From Acetobacterium sp965140355 (lineage in GTDB: Bacteria > Bacillota > Clostridia > Eubacteriales > Eubacteriaceae), in contig OZ223192.1 of the NCBI GenBank assembly GCA_965140355.1, positions 124,001-188,000 of the forward strand: a DNA stretch of 64,000 bases, written 5' to 3'. The notes under the pieces are model-generated. The model was given only the letters and a program-made list of their open reading frames with translations, did not search any database and was not told where the DNA came from. How positions within the stretch are numbered: the first letter of the stretch is position 1; every line of letters starts with the position of its first letter. Positions 50,563-59,737 of this stretch are shown piece by piece. The position numbers and the translations under genes are program-made.

Positions 50563-51714
50563 ATGGAAGACAATATGAATGATTATTCAACGGTAACGCC
50601 TACCTTGACCTTTGATCCCTTTGAGGAAGAAAAAACCGTGGTAGTCAATCAACAGCAATCGTTAAAGGCTGATCGACCGGTATTTGATGAAAGCCGATTA
50701 ACTCCGGAAGAACGAAGAATGGTGGATGATTTTGCCAGTAAAATTGATTTGACTAATTCGAGTCTGGTGATGCAGTTTGGTGTTGGTGCGCAAAAAAAGA
50801 TTGCTGATTTTTCCGAAACCGCATTAAATAATGTTCGGACAAAGGACATGGGTGAAGTGGGGAAAATGCTTGGTGACATGGTTTTGGAACTTAAAAATTT
50901 TGATGCCGAAGAAGAAGAGAAAGGCTTTCTGGGCTTTTTTAAAAAAACCAGTAATAAATTAAGTTCGATGCAAACGCGTTATGCGACTGCCGAGACCAAT
51001 GTTAACCGGATCTGTGAAGCGTTGGAAAAACATCAAAGGCAGTTATTAAAAGATGTTGCTATGTTAGATAAGTTATACGATGTAAACAAAACCTATTTTA
51101 AGGAATTATCGATGTATATTTTGGCCGGGAAAAAGAAACTTCAAAAAGTTGAAAGTACCGAGTTGCCAGAGCTGATCAAGCGATCTCAAGTCAGCGGGCT
51201 ACCGGAAGATGCTCAGGCGGTTAATGACTTATCGGCGATGTGCAACCGTTTTGAGAAAAAAATCCATGATCTTGAATTGACCCGGATGATTTCGATTCAA
51301 ATGGCTCCACAGATCCGTCTGGTGCAAAACAATGACACGCTCATGGCTGAAAAAATCCAATCTTCGATTGTTAATACGATCCCGTTATGGAAAAGCCAAA
51401 TGGTCTTAGCACTTGGGGTAGTCCATTCCGGACAGGCCGCGAAAGCCCAGCGGGAAGTTACCAACATGACGAATGAACTGTTGCGAAAAAATGCCGAAAC
51501 GCTCAAGATGGAGTCCATCGCGACCGCAAAAGAATCAGAACGGGGGATTGTCGATATTGAAACGTTACGGATTTCCAATGAGTCGCTGATATCTACTTTT
51601 GATGAAGTGTTAAGAATTCAGACCGAAGGACGGCAAAAACGAAAAGAAGTTGAAGTTGAACTTGAAAAACTCGAAAATGATTTGAAAAACAAAATGCTGG
51701 AACTGCGACGATAA
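50563..51714 (+). CDS. TelA family protein (toxic anion resistance)
   Basis: A 383-residue, mostly helical soluble protein of the TelA family, linked in some bacteria to tellurite and antimicrobial tolerance. Family blocks: FASKIDLTNSSLVMQFGVGAQKKIADFSE, GFLGFFKKTSNKLSSMQTRYATAETNVNRI, MAPQIRLVQ, and TIPLWKSQMVLALGVVHSGQAAKAQREVTNMTNELL. SD AAGGAGAATAGCT before ATG 50563. Follows xpaC and probably acts with it at the membrane. Confidence 0.9.
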   Translation: MEDNMNDYSTVTPTLTFDPFEEEKTVVVNQQQSLKADRPVFDESRLTPEERRMVDDFASKIDLTNSSLVMQFGVGAQKKIADFSETALNNVRTKDMGEVGKMLGDMVLELKNFDAEEEEKGFLGFFKKTSNKLSSMQTRYATAETNVNRICEALEKHQRQLLKDVAMLDKLYDVNKTYFKELSMYILAGKKKLQKVESTELPELIKRSQVSGLPEDAQAVNDLSAMCNRFEKKIHDLELTRMISIQMAPQIRLVQNNDTLMAEKIQSSIVNTIPLWKSQMVLALGVVHSGQAAKAQREVTNMTNELLRKNAETLKMESIATAKESERGIVDIETLRISNESLISTFDEVLRIQTEGRQKRKEVEVELEKLENDLKNKMLELRR

Positions 51715-51720
51715 ATAATT

Positions 51721-51758
51721 AAAAAAACCAATTGGCTAAAAACCGATTGGTTTTTTTA
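51721..51758 (+). terminator. Terminator after telA
   Basis: AAAAAAACCAAT-T-GG (51721-51735) pairs with CC-G-ATTGGTTTTTTT (51743-51757). The rest of the roughly 300 bases to the next gene holds the promoter at 51959 and no gene I can support. Confidence 0.88.
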
Positions 51759-51958
51759 ATTAATCGAGAAAGTCAAAACCCTCAAAACAATTGTGTCAAA
51801 ATGGCAGATGAAGGCAGGATTGGGATCAAGTATTTTTAAAATCCGACGAATGATAAGGCACGGACAGTAAAGTTTTGAAAAGTCAGGAAAAAGAGATGAA
51901 TATAGTTAAAATTGTATGATGTACTAATAATAGCACTGATGAATTAGGCATGAAGCCA

Positions 51959-51986
51959 TTGAAAACTATTACAAATTAGATATAAT
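51959..51986 (+). promoter_or_regulatory. Promoter of the alpha/beta hydrolase gene
   Basis: TTGAAA (51959-51964), 16 bases, TATAAT (51981-51986). Confidence 0.65.
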
Positions 51987-52064
51987 AATAATGAATAGGT
52001 TGTGATTTTATAAAACAACAAAGTTTTTAATTTAAAATGATTAATCAATTTTAGGAGGAATGAT

Positions 52065-52874
52065 ATGTCGACTTTTTATACCAATGATCAGGTTGAATTG
52101 TATTATGAGGTAAAGGGTGAAGGGAAACCGATACTCATGCTGCCAGGCTGGACTTGTACATCACAGTTTTTCAAAAAAAACAGTGATGTTTTAGCAGAAA
52201 ATTCTAAAGTTATTTTGATGGACTTTCGTGGACATGGCGAATCGGAAAAAGTCCATCACAGTCATCGGATTTCTCGCTATGCGATGGATGTAAAGGAGTT
52301 ACTGGATCAACTGGATGTAAAGGAAGTCACGGCGATCGGTTGGTCGATGGGAGCAGCTGTGTTGTGGAGTTATCTCGAGTTATTTGGAAATGATCGGATC
52401 AGTAAATTAGTCTGTGTTGACCAAGCACCGTTGCAATACACCGGACCGGATTGGGTTTGGGGACAAAATGGTTGTTATGATGTCGAAATGTTTATCCGAA
52501 CGTGTTATGATATTAAATATGCGCCAAGAGCAAGCGCAGAAGGTTTGGCGTATGGTTGCCTGTATCATGAACCATCAGCAGAAGAAGTAAAATTTATTGC
52601 TGACGAAATTTCAAAATGTCCACCATATGTACGAATTGAGATCATGCGTGATCATACAAATTTAGATTGGCGGGACTTTTTATCCTATGTTAATCTGCCA
52701 ACCTTGGTTTGTGTTGCACGCAATAGTGCGGTGTTTGACTGGCAGGGTAGTGCTTATGTGGCCGAGCATATTCCGGCTGCCAAACTGGAATTTTTTGAAG
52801 ACTCCGGTCATATGCTGTTCTGGGAAGAGTCAGAAAAATTCAACCAGATTATTGCTGAGTTTGTAAGAAACTAA
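52065..52874 (+). CDS. Alpha/beta hydrolase
   Basis: A 269-residue alpha/beta hydrolase of the non-heme peroxidase/esterase type. LPGWTCTSQFF gives the oxyanion loop, MDFRGHGESEK the typical strand, GWSMG the nucleophile elbow with catalytic Ser, and DSGHMLFWEES the catalytic His. The substrate cannot be predicted. SD AGGAGGAATGAT before ATG 52065. Single gene with its own promoter and terminator. Confidence 0.88.
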   Translation: MSTFYTNDQVELYYEVKGEGKPILMLPGWTCTSQFFKKNSDVLAENSKVILMDFRGHGESEKVHHSHRISRYAMDVKELLDQLDVKEVTAIGWSMGAAVLWSYLELFGNDRISKLVCVDQAPLQYTGPDWVWGQNGCYDVEMFIRTCYDIKYAPRASAEGLAYGCLYHEPSAEEVKFIADEISKCPPYVRIEIMRDHTNLDWRDFLSYVNLPTLVCVARNSAVFDWQGSAYVAEHIPAAKLEFFEDSGHMLFWEESEKFNQIIAEFVRN

Positions 52875-52887
52875 ACCAAGATAAAAG

Positions 52888-52916
52888 CATGAGTAGTGAT
52901 TAATACTCATGTTTTT
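52888..52916 (+). terminator. Terminator after the hydrolase
   Basis: CATGAGTA (52888-52895) pairs with TACTCATG (52904-52911), followed by five T. Confidence 0.85.
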
Positions 52917-52964
52917 GTATTTAAATGGAGACAGGTTAAAATGCTAGTTAAAGGAGATCAGTAA

Positions 52965-54122
52965 ATGAAAATTGTAATTGCGCCAGATTCTTTTAAGGGA
53001 TCTCTTTCGGCCACTGAGGTATGTGATATTATTGAAGGGGCAATTCTAAAAAAGATGCCGACTACAAAAATCGTTAAAATCCCGGTGTCGGATGGCGGCG
53101 AAGGGTTGGTTAATACCTTAGTCAAGCACCATTCAGATGGTGAAATGATCAAAATATCAGTCAAAGATCCGTTATTTAGAACAATTACTGCGGAATATGG
53201 GATTATTAATAAAAAGGTAGCTGTCATTGAAATGGCGGCGGCTTCGGGTCTGACTTTACTTACCCCGGATGAACTTAATCCGCTGTTGACGACAACTTAT
53301 GGAACTGGCGAAATGATTTTTGATGCCGTGGTCAACCGGGGCTGTGAAAAAATTATTTTGGGATTGGGCGGAAGTGCCACAAATGATGGTGGTTTGGGAC
53401 TGGCAAGTGCTTTAGGGATTCATTTTCTTGACCAAAATGAACAGTTGTTGATACCAAATGGTGAAAATTTAAAGCAAGTTGCATCAATCGATACGAGTCA
53501 AATAAATTCGGCTTTATTAGAAGTTGAGATAATCATGGCTTGTGATGTTGAAAATGTATTATGCGGAAAAAATGGCGCAGCGGCGATATACGGGCCCCAA
53601 AAAGGTGCTAATGATCGGACTGTTGATTTGCTTGATCAGGGGCTTTATTATTTTGGACAATTGCTGGAGAAACAGACGGGAATGGATTTGATAAACCTAA
53701 AAGGGATTGGTGCAGCTGGTGGTACAGCATTACCGTTAGTGGCATTATTGAAAGCAAAGTTAAATTCCGGCCTGGAAATTGTATTGGACGAAATACAATT
53801 TGATGCACATATTGACGGCGCTGATCTGATTATTACGGGAGAAGGGAAAACAGACAAACAAAGTGTCATGGGTAAGGTAATTTCAGGAATTGGCAATCGT
53901 GGTAAAAACCAGAATATTCCGGTTATTGTTATTTCCGGAGCATTGGACACGGGGTATGAAAGTATTTATGATCATGGCATTATTGCGGCGTTTTCAATTT
54001 TCAGCAACAATAACGGATTAATTTGGCATATGGAAAATGCAGCTCAATTATTGGAAGATGTTATTCATAATCTTTTTTGTTTTTTAGCTGCTATTTGTAT
54101 GATGCCACAAAAATTAAGGTAA
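52965..54122 (+). CDS. Glycerate kinase (GarK/GlxK family)
   Basis: Phosphorylates glycerate, feeding it into glycolysis. 385 residues with the family start APDSFKGSLSATEVCDIIEGAI, the PVSDGGEG motif, GLGGSATNDGGLGLASALG, and GADLIITGEGKTDKQSVMGK. The C-terminal end (CFLAAICMMPQKLR) is a little unusual. SD AAAGGAGATCAGTA before ATG 52965. Followed 41 bp later by a CdaR-type regulator, which in other bacteria controls sugar-diacid and glycerate use, so the two form a small catabolic module. Confidence 0.92.
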   Translation: MKIVIAPDSFKGSLSATEVCDIIEGAILKKMPTTKIVKIPVSDGGEGLVNTLVKHHSDGEMIKISVKDPLFRTITAEYGIINKKVAVIEMAAASGLTLLTPDELNPLLTTTYGTGEMIFDAVVNRGCEKIILGLGGSATNDGGLGLASALGIHFLDQNEQLLIPNGENLKQVASIDTSQINSALLEVEIIMACDVENVLCGKNGAAAIYGPQKGANDRTVDLLDQGLYYFGQLLEKQTGMDLINLKGIGAAGGTALPLVALLKAKLNSGLEIVLDEIQFDAHIDGADLIITGEGKTDKQSVMGKVISGIGNRGKNQNIPVIVISGALDTGYESIYDHGIIAAFSIFSNNNGLIWHMENAAQLLEDVIHNLFCFLAAICMMPQKLR

Positions 54123-54163
54123 TATAAAAAATGTCTTTTCAGAAAGCAATAAGGAGTTAGTCA

Positions 54164-55366
54164 ATGCTGGATAAAAGAATTGCTCAAAAAATTGCCGACG
54201 AAGTCATCAATAGTCTGGGCTATAATATCAATGTGATGAATGAGAATGCAATCATTATTGGAAGCGGATCGCCGGAACGAATTGGCACTTATCATGAAAT
54301 TGCGATGAATGCGATTTGTCACAAAGCGATTTGTGAAGTGAATGAGGAGGAAGCAAAAAAACTTCAAGGCGTTAAATCGGGAATTAATTTACCTATAGTT
54401 GATAAAAAGGGAGTCGTGATCGGAGTCGTTGGGATAACGGGTGATCCCGAGGAAGTTCGTAATATTGGAAAGCTGGTGAAAATGGCTGCCGAACTGATTA
54501 TTGAACAACAAGAATCGATGAATCGTTTTTATTCGCACCGAAATGATAAAGAAATATTTTTAAATACGATTATTAGTGATCAATTGACAATCAGTGAGGA
54601 AGAAATTGAAAAGTGGGGAGGCCGGATCGGTTATGACATGGAAAAATTTCGCGTCGCCATGATCATTCATTATAATTTAGATTTGATGCCCCCGGAAAAA
54701 GGGATACTGGAAAAAAAGCTCAATGAAATAAAGATGTCAAATGCTCATTTAAAACAAGATATCTCGTCGGTTATGTCAGGGGGATATATCCTGATCTTAA
54801 AAACAGTGAAAAGAACGGAACCTTGGGAAATTGAAAAATCGATTGCGAACTATCTTGAAAATGTCATTCGAGTTGAAGATAAAAAAAAACTGCGTTTTTT
54901 TGTTGGCGGTTATTATCATGGCATAAAAGGATATGCCAAATCTTACGGAGGTGCGTATGGGATGTATCGAAGCAGTATTTATCAGCAGGATCAACGAATA
55001 TATTTTGAACATCATCATTACTTCTGGCAACTTTATAATCAGATTGACAAGGAAATATATTCATTGGTAATAGAACCTTATATTGAAAAAATAAAGATCT
55101 CGTTTGGCAAGGGGACTGATGATGCAATGTTAACCATGAAAAAGATGTTTGAGTATCATTTTCATTCTGAAAAGGTTGCAAATGATTTGTTTATTCATAA
55201 AAATACCGTAATTTTCAGGAGAAAAAAGATGGAAGAATGCCTGGGTTTTTCATTAAAATGCGGTGGCGGTGAAAATCTCTTATTCATCATTATTTTAAGT
55301 CATTATGAAAAATTAAAAAAGATTAAAGAACTATCTCAAGAAAGTAAAATTTCTCAGTTATTATAG
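54164..55366 (+). CDS. CdaR-type sugar-diacid/glycerate regulator
   Basis: A 400-residue transcription factor. The N-terminal domain (LDKRIAQKIADEVINSLGYNINVMNENAIIIGSGSPERIGTYHE, residues 2-45) is the CdaR diacid-recognition domain, which senses glucarate, galactarate or glycerate; a middle region follows, and the C-terminal PucR-like helix-turn-helix reads VANDLFIHKNTVIFRRKKMEECLG (about 338-361). SD AAGGAG before ATG 54164. Probably activates the glycerate kinase gene upstream. Confidence 0.88.
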   Translation: MLDKRIAQKIADEVINSLGYNINVMNENAIIIGSGSPERIGTYHEIAMNAICHKAICEVNEEEAKKLQGVKSGINLPIVDKKGVVIGVVGITGDPEEVRNIGKLVKMAAELIIEQQESMNRFYSHRNDKEIFLNTIISDQLTISEEEIEKWGGRIGYDMEKFRVAMIIHYNLDLMPPEKGILEKKLNEIKMSNAHLKQDISSVMSGGYILILKTVKRTEPWEIEKSIANYLENVIRVEDKKKLRFFVGGYYHGIKGYAKSYGGAYGMYRSSIYQQDQRIYFEHHHYFWQLYNQIDKEIYSLVIEPYIEKIKISFGKGTDDAMLTMKKMFEYHFHSEKVANDLFIHKNTVIFRRKKMEECLGFSLKCGGGENLLFIIILSHYEKLKKIKELSQESKISQLL

Positions 55367-55368
55367 AA

Positions 55369-55400
55369 TTGTAACTAAAAATATGATATTATAGTTACAA
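55369..55400. repeat. Inverted repeat after the regulator
   Basis: TTGTAACTA (55369-55377) pairs with TAGTTACAA (55392-55400) around 14 AT-rich bases. It may be a weak terminator or an operator for the genes downstream. Confidence 0.55.
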
Positions 55401-55424
55401 ATAATAATTGAAAGAGGAATAGAA

Positions 55425-55529
55425 TTGGACGACGTACCCTTATCTGAGACAAAAACGGAACAATCAAATCAAATGATTCATTATAGACGTGAGCTGAATG
55501 GCGAGTCTATTTACTGGGAGGAATCTTAG
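55425..55529 (+). CDS. Possible 34-residue small protein upstream of the CNNM-type gene
   Basis: TTG 55425 lies 5 bases after AAAGAGGAA and opens a 34-codon frame ending at TAG 55527-55529, with a polar product (MDDVPLSETKTEQSNQM, then IHYRRELNGESIYWEES). Its last codons contain the GGGAGGAA ribosome site of the next gene, three bases away, so it could be a coupled leader peptide or small protein. No family recognised. Confidence 0.4.
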   Translation: MDDVPLSETKTEQSNQMIHYRRELNGESIYWEES

Positions 55530-55532
55530 TCA

Positions 55533-56786
55533 ATGGACAATAGTACAATAAGTTTTATTGGAGTTTTAGGGTTGATGCTGTTTATTTCAGCCTATTTTTC
55601 TGCAACTGAAACAGCCTTTTCTTCACTTAATCGTATTCGCATAAAAAATCTTGCTAAAGACGGAAACAAACGAGCAGCTCAAGTTTTAGAACTTTCTGAA
55701 AATTTTGATACACTTTTATCAACTATTTTAATTGGTAATAATATTGTTAACATTGCTTCGGCATCGATTGCAACAGTCGTTTTTGTAAAATATTATGGGA
55801 ATGCCGGAGTGACTATTTCAACTGTCGTCATGACGATTGCGGTACTTATTTTTGGTGAGATTACACCGAAAAGTTTAGCTAAAGATTCGCCGGAAAAATT
55901 TGCGATGTTTGCCGTACCGATGATTCGTTTTTTGATCGTTATTTTAATGCCACTTAATTTTCTTTTTATGCTTTGGAAAAAATTGCTTTCTAAGTTAGTG
56001 AAAGTGTCTGATGAACGAAGTATGACAGAAGAAGAGTTATTAACTATCGTGGAAGAAGCCGAAAACGATGGCGGTATTGAGCTTCAGGATGGGGAACTGA
56101 TAAGAAGTGCCATTGAGTTTAATGACTTAGATGTGGATGATATCTTAACCCATCGCGTTGATGTGGTGGCAATTGATATTGATCATCAAAAAGAAGACAT
56201 TGAAAAAATATTTTTTGATACTGGTTTTTCACGTTTGCCGGTTTACCAAGGAACGATTGACCAGATTATCGGGTTTATCAACCATAAAGATTTTACTCAT
56301 TATGTGGCCAATGGGGACAGTTCATTAAATGATATTATTAATCCGGTTTTATTTATTACTCCGAATATGAAAATATCAAAACTGTTAACCTTGCTCCAAC
56401 AGAAAAAATGTCATATTGCCGTGGTCTCGGATGAGTACGGCGGAACGGCCGGAATTGTCACACTGGAGGATGTCATTGAGGAATTGGTTGGCGAAATATG
56501 GGACGAGCATGATGAAGTTATTGATGAGTTTGTAAAAGTTACCGAAAATGAATATAAGATATTAGGTAAAGCTAATCTGGGAAAAATGTTTGATCTGTTT
56601 GATATGGATGACGAATTTGATATGATTACGGTGGGAGGATGGATTGTCGAACTGTTGGACAGAGTTCCGGCAATCGGTGAATCATTTGAATATGAGGATT
56701 TAACGATCACGATCATTCAAGCAGATGAACGTCATGTCATTGAAATTAAGGTTATTAAACAACAAAGAATTGTAACAGAAGATTAA
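55533..56786 (+). CDS. CorB/CNNM-type membrane protein (hemolysin family, CBS domains)
   Basis: Predicted Mg2+/Co2+ transporter-like protein, formerly called hemolysin. 417 residues: a DUF21/CNNM membrane domain with four helices (1-185; SAYFSATETAFSSLNRIRIK and FGEITPKSLAKDSPEK are typical), a pair of CBS domains (about 195-320) and a CorC/HlyC C-terminal domain (about 335-410). ATG 55533 follows GGGAGGAATCTTAGTCA. Ends at a strong bidirectional terminator facing the bza operon. Confidence 0.92.
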   Translation: MDNSTISFIGVLGLMLFISAYFSATETAFSSLNRIRIKNLAKDGNKRAAQVLELSENFDTLLSTILIGNNIVNIASASIATVVFVKYYGNAGVTISTVVMTIAVLIFGEITPKSLAKDSPEKFAMFAVPMIRFLIVILMPLNFLFMLWKKLLSKLVKVSDERSMTEEELLTIVEEAENDGGIELQDGELIRSAIEFNDLDVDDILTHRVDVVAIDIDHQKEDIEKIFFDTGFSRLPVYQGTIDQIIGFINHKDFTHYVANGDSSLNDIINPVLFITPNMKISKLLTLLQQKKCHIAVVSDEYGGTAGIVTLEDVIEELVGEIWDEHDEVIDEFVKVTENEYKILGKANLGKMFDLFDMDDEFDMITVGGWIVELLDRVPAIGESFEYEDLTITIIQADERHVIEIKVIKQQRIVTED

Positions 56787-56860
56787 AAAACGGTTGATTT
56801 TAGATAAGTTGTTGAGTTACGATAATATTTAAAATATCGTTATCTTAACTGAAAAAATTT

Positions 56861-56901
56861 AAATGCTCCTGAAGACGAAGGTCTTCAGGAGCATTTTTAG
56901 T
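56861..56901. terminator. Bidirectional terminator between the CNNM-type gene and bzaE
   Basis: AAATGCTCCTGAAGAC (56861-56876) pairs perfectly with GTCTTCAGGAGCATTT (56881-56896) around GAAG, with T on the right and A on the left. It serves both convergent transcripts. Confidence 0.95.
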
Positions 56902-56906
56902 ATGGT

Positions 56907-58391
56907 TTAAAGCATGATATTGTCGACGGTTTCATTAAAGGTGGTGATATATTCATTTCTTTTTTCAAGAGTTAAAGTTTTACCTTTTAGTAAATAGAGA
57001 TAGTCTTCAAAAGATTGAATCAGCAGACTGTTAAGCAGATTATATTTTTCTAAAATAACCGGATCTTTTTTAAAACTTAACTCCCAGGTATCTTTCATGT
57101 AGGAAAAGATATGGTTGGTCATGTCGCGAAGCATTCCGGCTAACATCGCGACCTTGGGATTAAGGTAATCGGTATCGGCTTCATAAGTGGAATGTTCGGA
57201 AATGTTCAGCCGTCCCTGATCCTGAAGGATTTTGTAGGACGAGCTCCCTTGGAGAATAATCATATGATGATATAATACATTGACACTGATTTCCAGTTTA
57301 TCAAGCAGACCATTTCGTTTTAGAAAGTCATAATTAATTTTTAAATCCTCTAGAGTCGAGTCGGGCTCAAACATAATAAAACCGACGCTGGGTTCAATGC
57401 CATATTTTCTAAGAATCCGCAGGGCATTTTCATTATCTTCAACAGTTGTTAGCTTATTTAGTCGTTTAAGGGCTTCATCACGGCCGCTTTCCAGGCCGAT
57501 CAGGATATGTTTAAGTCCGGCCTCGACCAGTGCTGCAATTGTTTCATCTTCAATATCATTGGCACGGGCTTCGATCCCAAAATGAATAGCACGTTGTTTG
57601 AGCAAGGCTGCCAGTTTCAAAACCCGTTCTTTTCCGGCTTTTCCCGGACCATAAAAGTTGGGGTCCATAAAGTAAAAATAGCGGATATCGGTTTCTTTCA
57701 TGATGGCATCAATTTCAGCAATAATATTCTCAGGACTACGCCCGCGCCATTTTCTTACATTGTTGCCATAGTAGGGATTAATATAACAGAAGGTGCAGCC
57801 GCCGTAACAACCGCGACTGCCGGAAATATTGACTTCTCCAAATGAATAGGAGCTTTTGTTACGCAGCGGAAAAGGCAATGAATCGATATCCAAGACAACT
57901 TCACCACGGGTTGCCACGATGCCATCACTTGTGCGTTGGGCAATACCCTTAGATGGAATTGTTGGAAACGCTTCAACGAGCTTTAAAAAAGTCAGTTCGG
58001 TTTCGCCTAAAAGGGCTGAATCAATGGCAGGACAACGATTTAAGATTTCTTCATAGGCAAAAGTAGGATAAAAGCCATAAACACAAACATAGGCAATGGC
58101 ATAAGTCGTTTTGATATGTTCAATAAATTGATAGAGGGTTTTATTATCCTCCCAATGATAGACCAGATGAATGCCAAGAATAACCGGACGAATTTCTTTG
58201 ATTCGGGCTTCAATTGTTGGGTAATCGAGTTTTTCGAGATAGCCGTCAACAATGGTGACATCAATATCGCGGGAAGCAAGGATGCCGCCGATATAACCAG
58301 TATTTAAACAGGCTGACAGCGGCGCATTAGCAATATCATTGCAGCGTTCTTCGGCATAAGAGCGGGGATGTTCTAAAAGCATGACTTTCAT
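56907..58391 (-). CDS. bzaE: B12-dependent-type radical SAM methylase BzaE
   Basis: Last enzyme of anaerobic lower-ligand synthesis; in Eubacterium limosum work BzaE is needed to reach 5,6-dimethylbenzimidazole. 494 residues: N-terminal B12-binding-like domain (about 1-150), radical SAM cluster CYGGCTFC (Cys195, 199, 202), then a long C-terminal region. ATG 58391 overlaps the bzaD stop by 4 bases (ATGA) with GGAGG upstream. Assigned to BzaE rather than BzaD by position in bzaA-B-cobT-C-D-E order; the D/E distinction rests on that synteny. Confidence 0.85.
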   Translation of the reverse strand: MKVMLLEHPRSYAEERCNDIANAPLSACLNTGYIGGILASRDIDVTIVDGYLEKLDYPTIEARIKEIRPVILGIHLVYHWEDNKTLYQFIEHIKTTYAIAYVCVYGFYPTFAYEEILNRCPAIDSALLGETELTFLKLVEAFPTIPSKGIAQRTSDGIVATRGEVVLDIDSLPFPLRNKSSYSFGEVNISGSRGCYGGCTFCYINPYYGNNVRKWRGRSPENIIAEIDAIMKETDIRYFYFMDPNFYGPGKAGKERVLKLAALLKQRAIHFGIEARANDIEDETIAALVEAGLKHILIGLESGRDEALKRLNKLTTVEDNENALRILRKYGIEPSVGFIMFEPDSTLEDLKINYDFLKRNGLLDKLEISVNVLYHHMIILQGSSSYKILQDQGRLNISEHSTYEADTDYLNPKVAMLAGMLRDMTNHIFSYMKDTWELSFKKDPVILEKYNLLNSLLIQSFEDYLYLLKGKTLTLEKRNEYITTFNETVDNIML

Positions 58392-59716
58392 GGGGTGACC
58401 TCCTGCCACATAAAGATATTTTTTTTAGTATGATAAATTTCCAGATCGTAGCGCACCCGATCAAAAGGCTGGGGGTTGTAATAGGTCGGGTAAAGAAGAT
58501 CGGTTTCTGCGGTAATGACACCATTTTCAAGGGCTTGTCGGGCAACCTTGGTACCCGGCAGGATGCGAATGTTATTAAGAACAATAGTCCCCAGTGTTTT
58601 TGATTGACGATGGATATCATAAATAGCATCAATTAGCGCTTTTGCTTCTTGTTGAGTGGCTGGCGTATCGCCAGGGGTATTAACTAAAAAGTGATAAACG
58701 GTGACGACACCACTATTAGCAAGCACCTGAGCGGTATTGAGAATATCCTGAATAACCATATGTTTATCCATTGCATCCAAGGCCGTTTGGCTTAAACCAT
58801 CAGGCGACAGGGAAAAACATTCACAGCCCGATGCTTTATAAAGGGCCACGTTTTCTTCAGTTAACAGATTTTCGCGAAAAAATCCACTCCAGTTTATTTT
58901 TAGCTGGCGGATGATTAGTTCTTCACAGATAGCATCTAGGTGAGATACCGGAATATTTACTACGGAATCGGTAAAATGAATGCGGGTAACTCCGTAATTT
59001 TCATATAAAAACTGGATTTCGTCAACGACTGATGCCGGGGTGCGACAACGCATTTTGTGACCCTGTAGCTGAGGATAAGAACAATAACCACAAGTAAAAC
59101 AGCAGCCGCGTTTGCTTTCAACGCCGATACCTTCGACGTATTTATTAACTTCAAGGTATGGCCGGGGATTAAGCAGATCTCGGTTAGGCATTTCATAGTT
59201 GCTCATATCATAGTCACCAACCGGTGGGACAATCTGGATTTTTTTATTTTCGCGGTAACAAAGACCCGGTAAAAGTGGTGGTTTTTCGAGATTTTCCAGT
59301 AGCGGAACAATGATTTTTTCAGCTTCGCCGGTAACACCATAAGTTATCTCGGGATATTCAGCCATTAATCGTTCCGGAAATAGTGAAAAGCCAGTACCGC
59401 CAACTAATATGGTGGTGGATGGACAACAGTGTTTAATAAAGGACAGCGTTACCGCAAAAGGCGGAATCAGTGAGGAGGTTTTATTTCCCAGCGGATCGAT
59501 ATTTCTTAAAGACAGACAAACAACATCGGGCTGATGGGTGGCGAGTTGAATCCGTAAATCACCGTAGGGATCCATCGACATGTTCATATCAAAAAGAGAG
59601 AGAGTATGGTTAGTATGACGTTCGACTTGGGACGCCAGTACGACAATTCCGATGGGATAAACCCGTTCGATGTCGATACCCTCCATTGAGAGGGCTTGGA
59701 CGAAAAGTATTTTCAT
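58388..59716 (-). CDS. bzaD: B12-dependent-type radical SAM methylase BzaD
   Basis: Radical SAM protein of 442 residues. The established role of BzaD is C-methylation of 5-methoxybenzimidazole to 5-methoxy-6-methylbenzimidazole. N-terminal B12-binding-like domain (VGGTGFSLFPE in its middle), radical SAM cluster CCFTCGYC (Cys205, 209, 212), SAM barrel with FSLSPDGLSQTALDAMDK. No DxHxxG corrinoid motif, as in many B12-dependent radical SAM methylases. ATG 59716 follows AAGGAGCAACC. Assigned by order within the operon. Confidence 0.85.
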   Translation of the reverse strand: MKILFVQALSMEGIDIERVYPIGIVVLASQVERHTNHTLSLFDMNMSMDPYGDLRIQLATHQPDVVCLSLRNIDPLGNKTSSLIPPFAVTLSFIKHCCPSTTILVGGTGFSLFPERLMAEYPEITYGVTGEAEKIIVPLLENLEKPPLLPGLCYRENKKIQIVPPVGDYDMSNYEMPNRDLLNPRPYLEVNKYVEGIGVESKRGCCFTCGYCSYPQLQGHKMRCRTPASVVDEIQFLYENYGVTRIHFTDSVVNIPVSHLDAICEELIIRQLKINWSGFFRENLLTEENVALYKASGCECFSLSPDGLSQTALDAMDKHMVIQDILNTAQVLANSGVVTVYHFLVNTPGDTPATQQEAKALIDAIYDIHRQSKTLGTIVLNNIRILPGTKVARQALENGVITAETDLLYPTYYNPQPFDRVRYDLEIYHTKKNIFMWQEVTP

Positions 59717-59737
59717 GGTTGCTCCTTGAAATGTATT

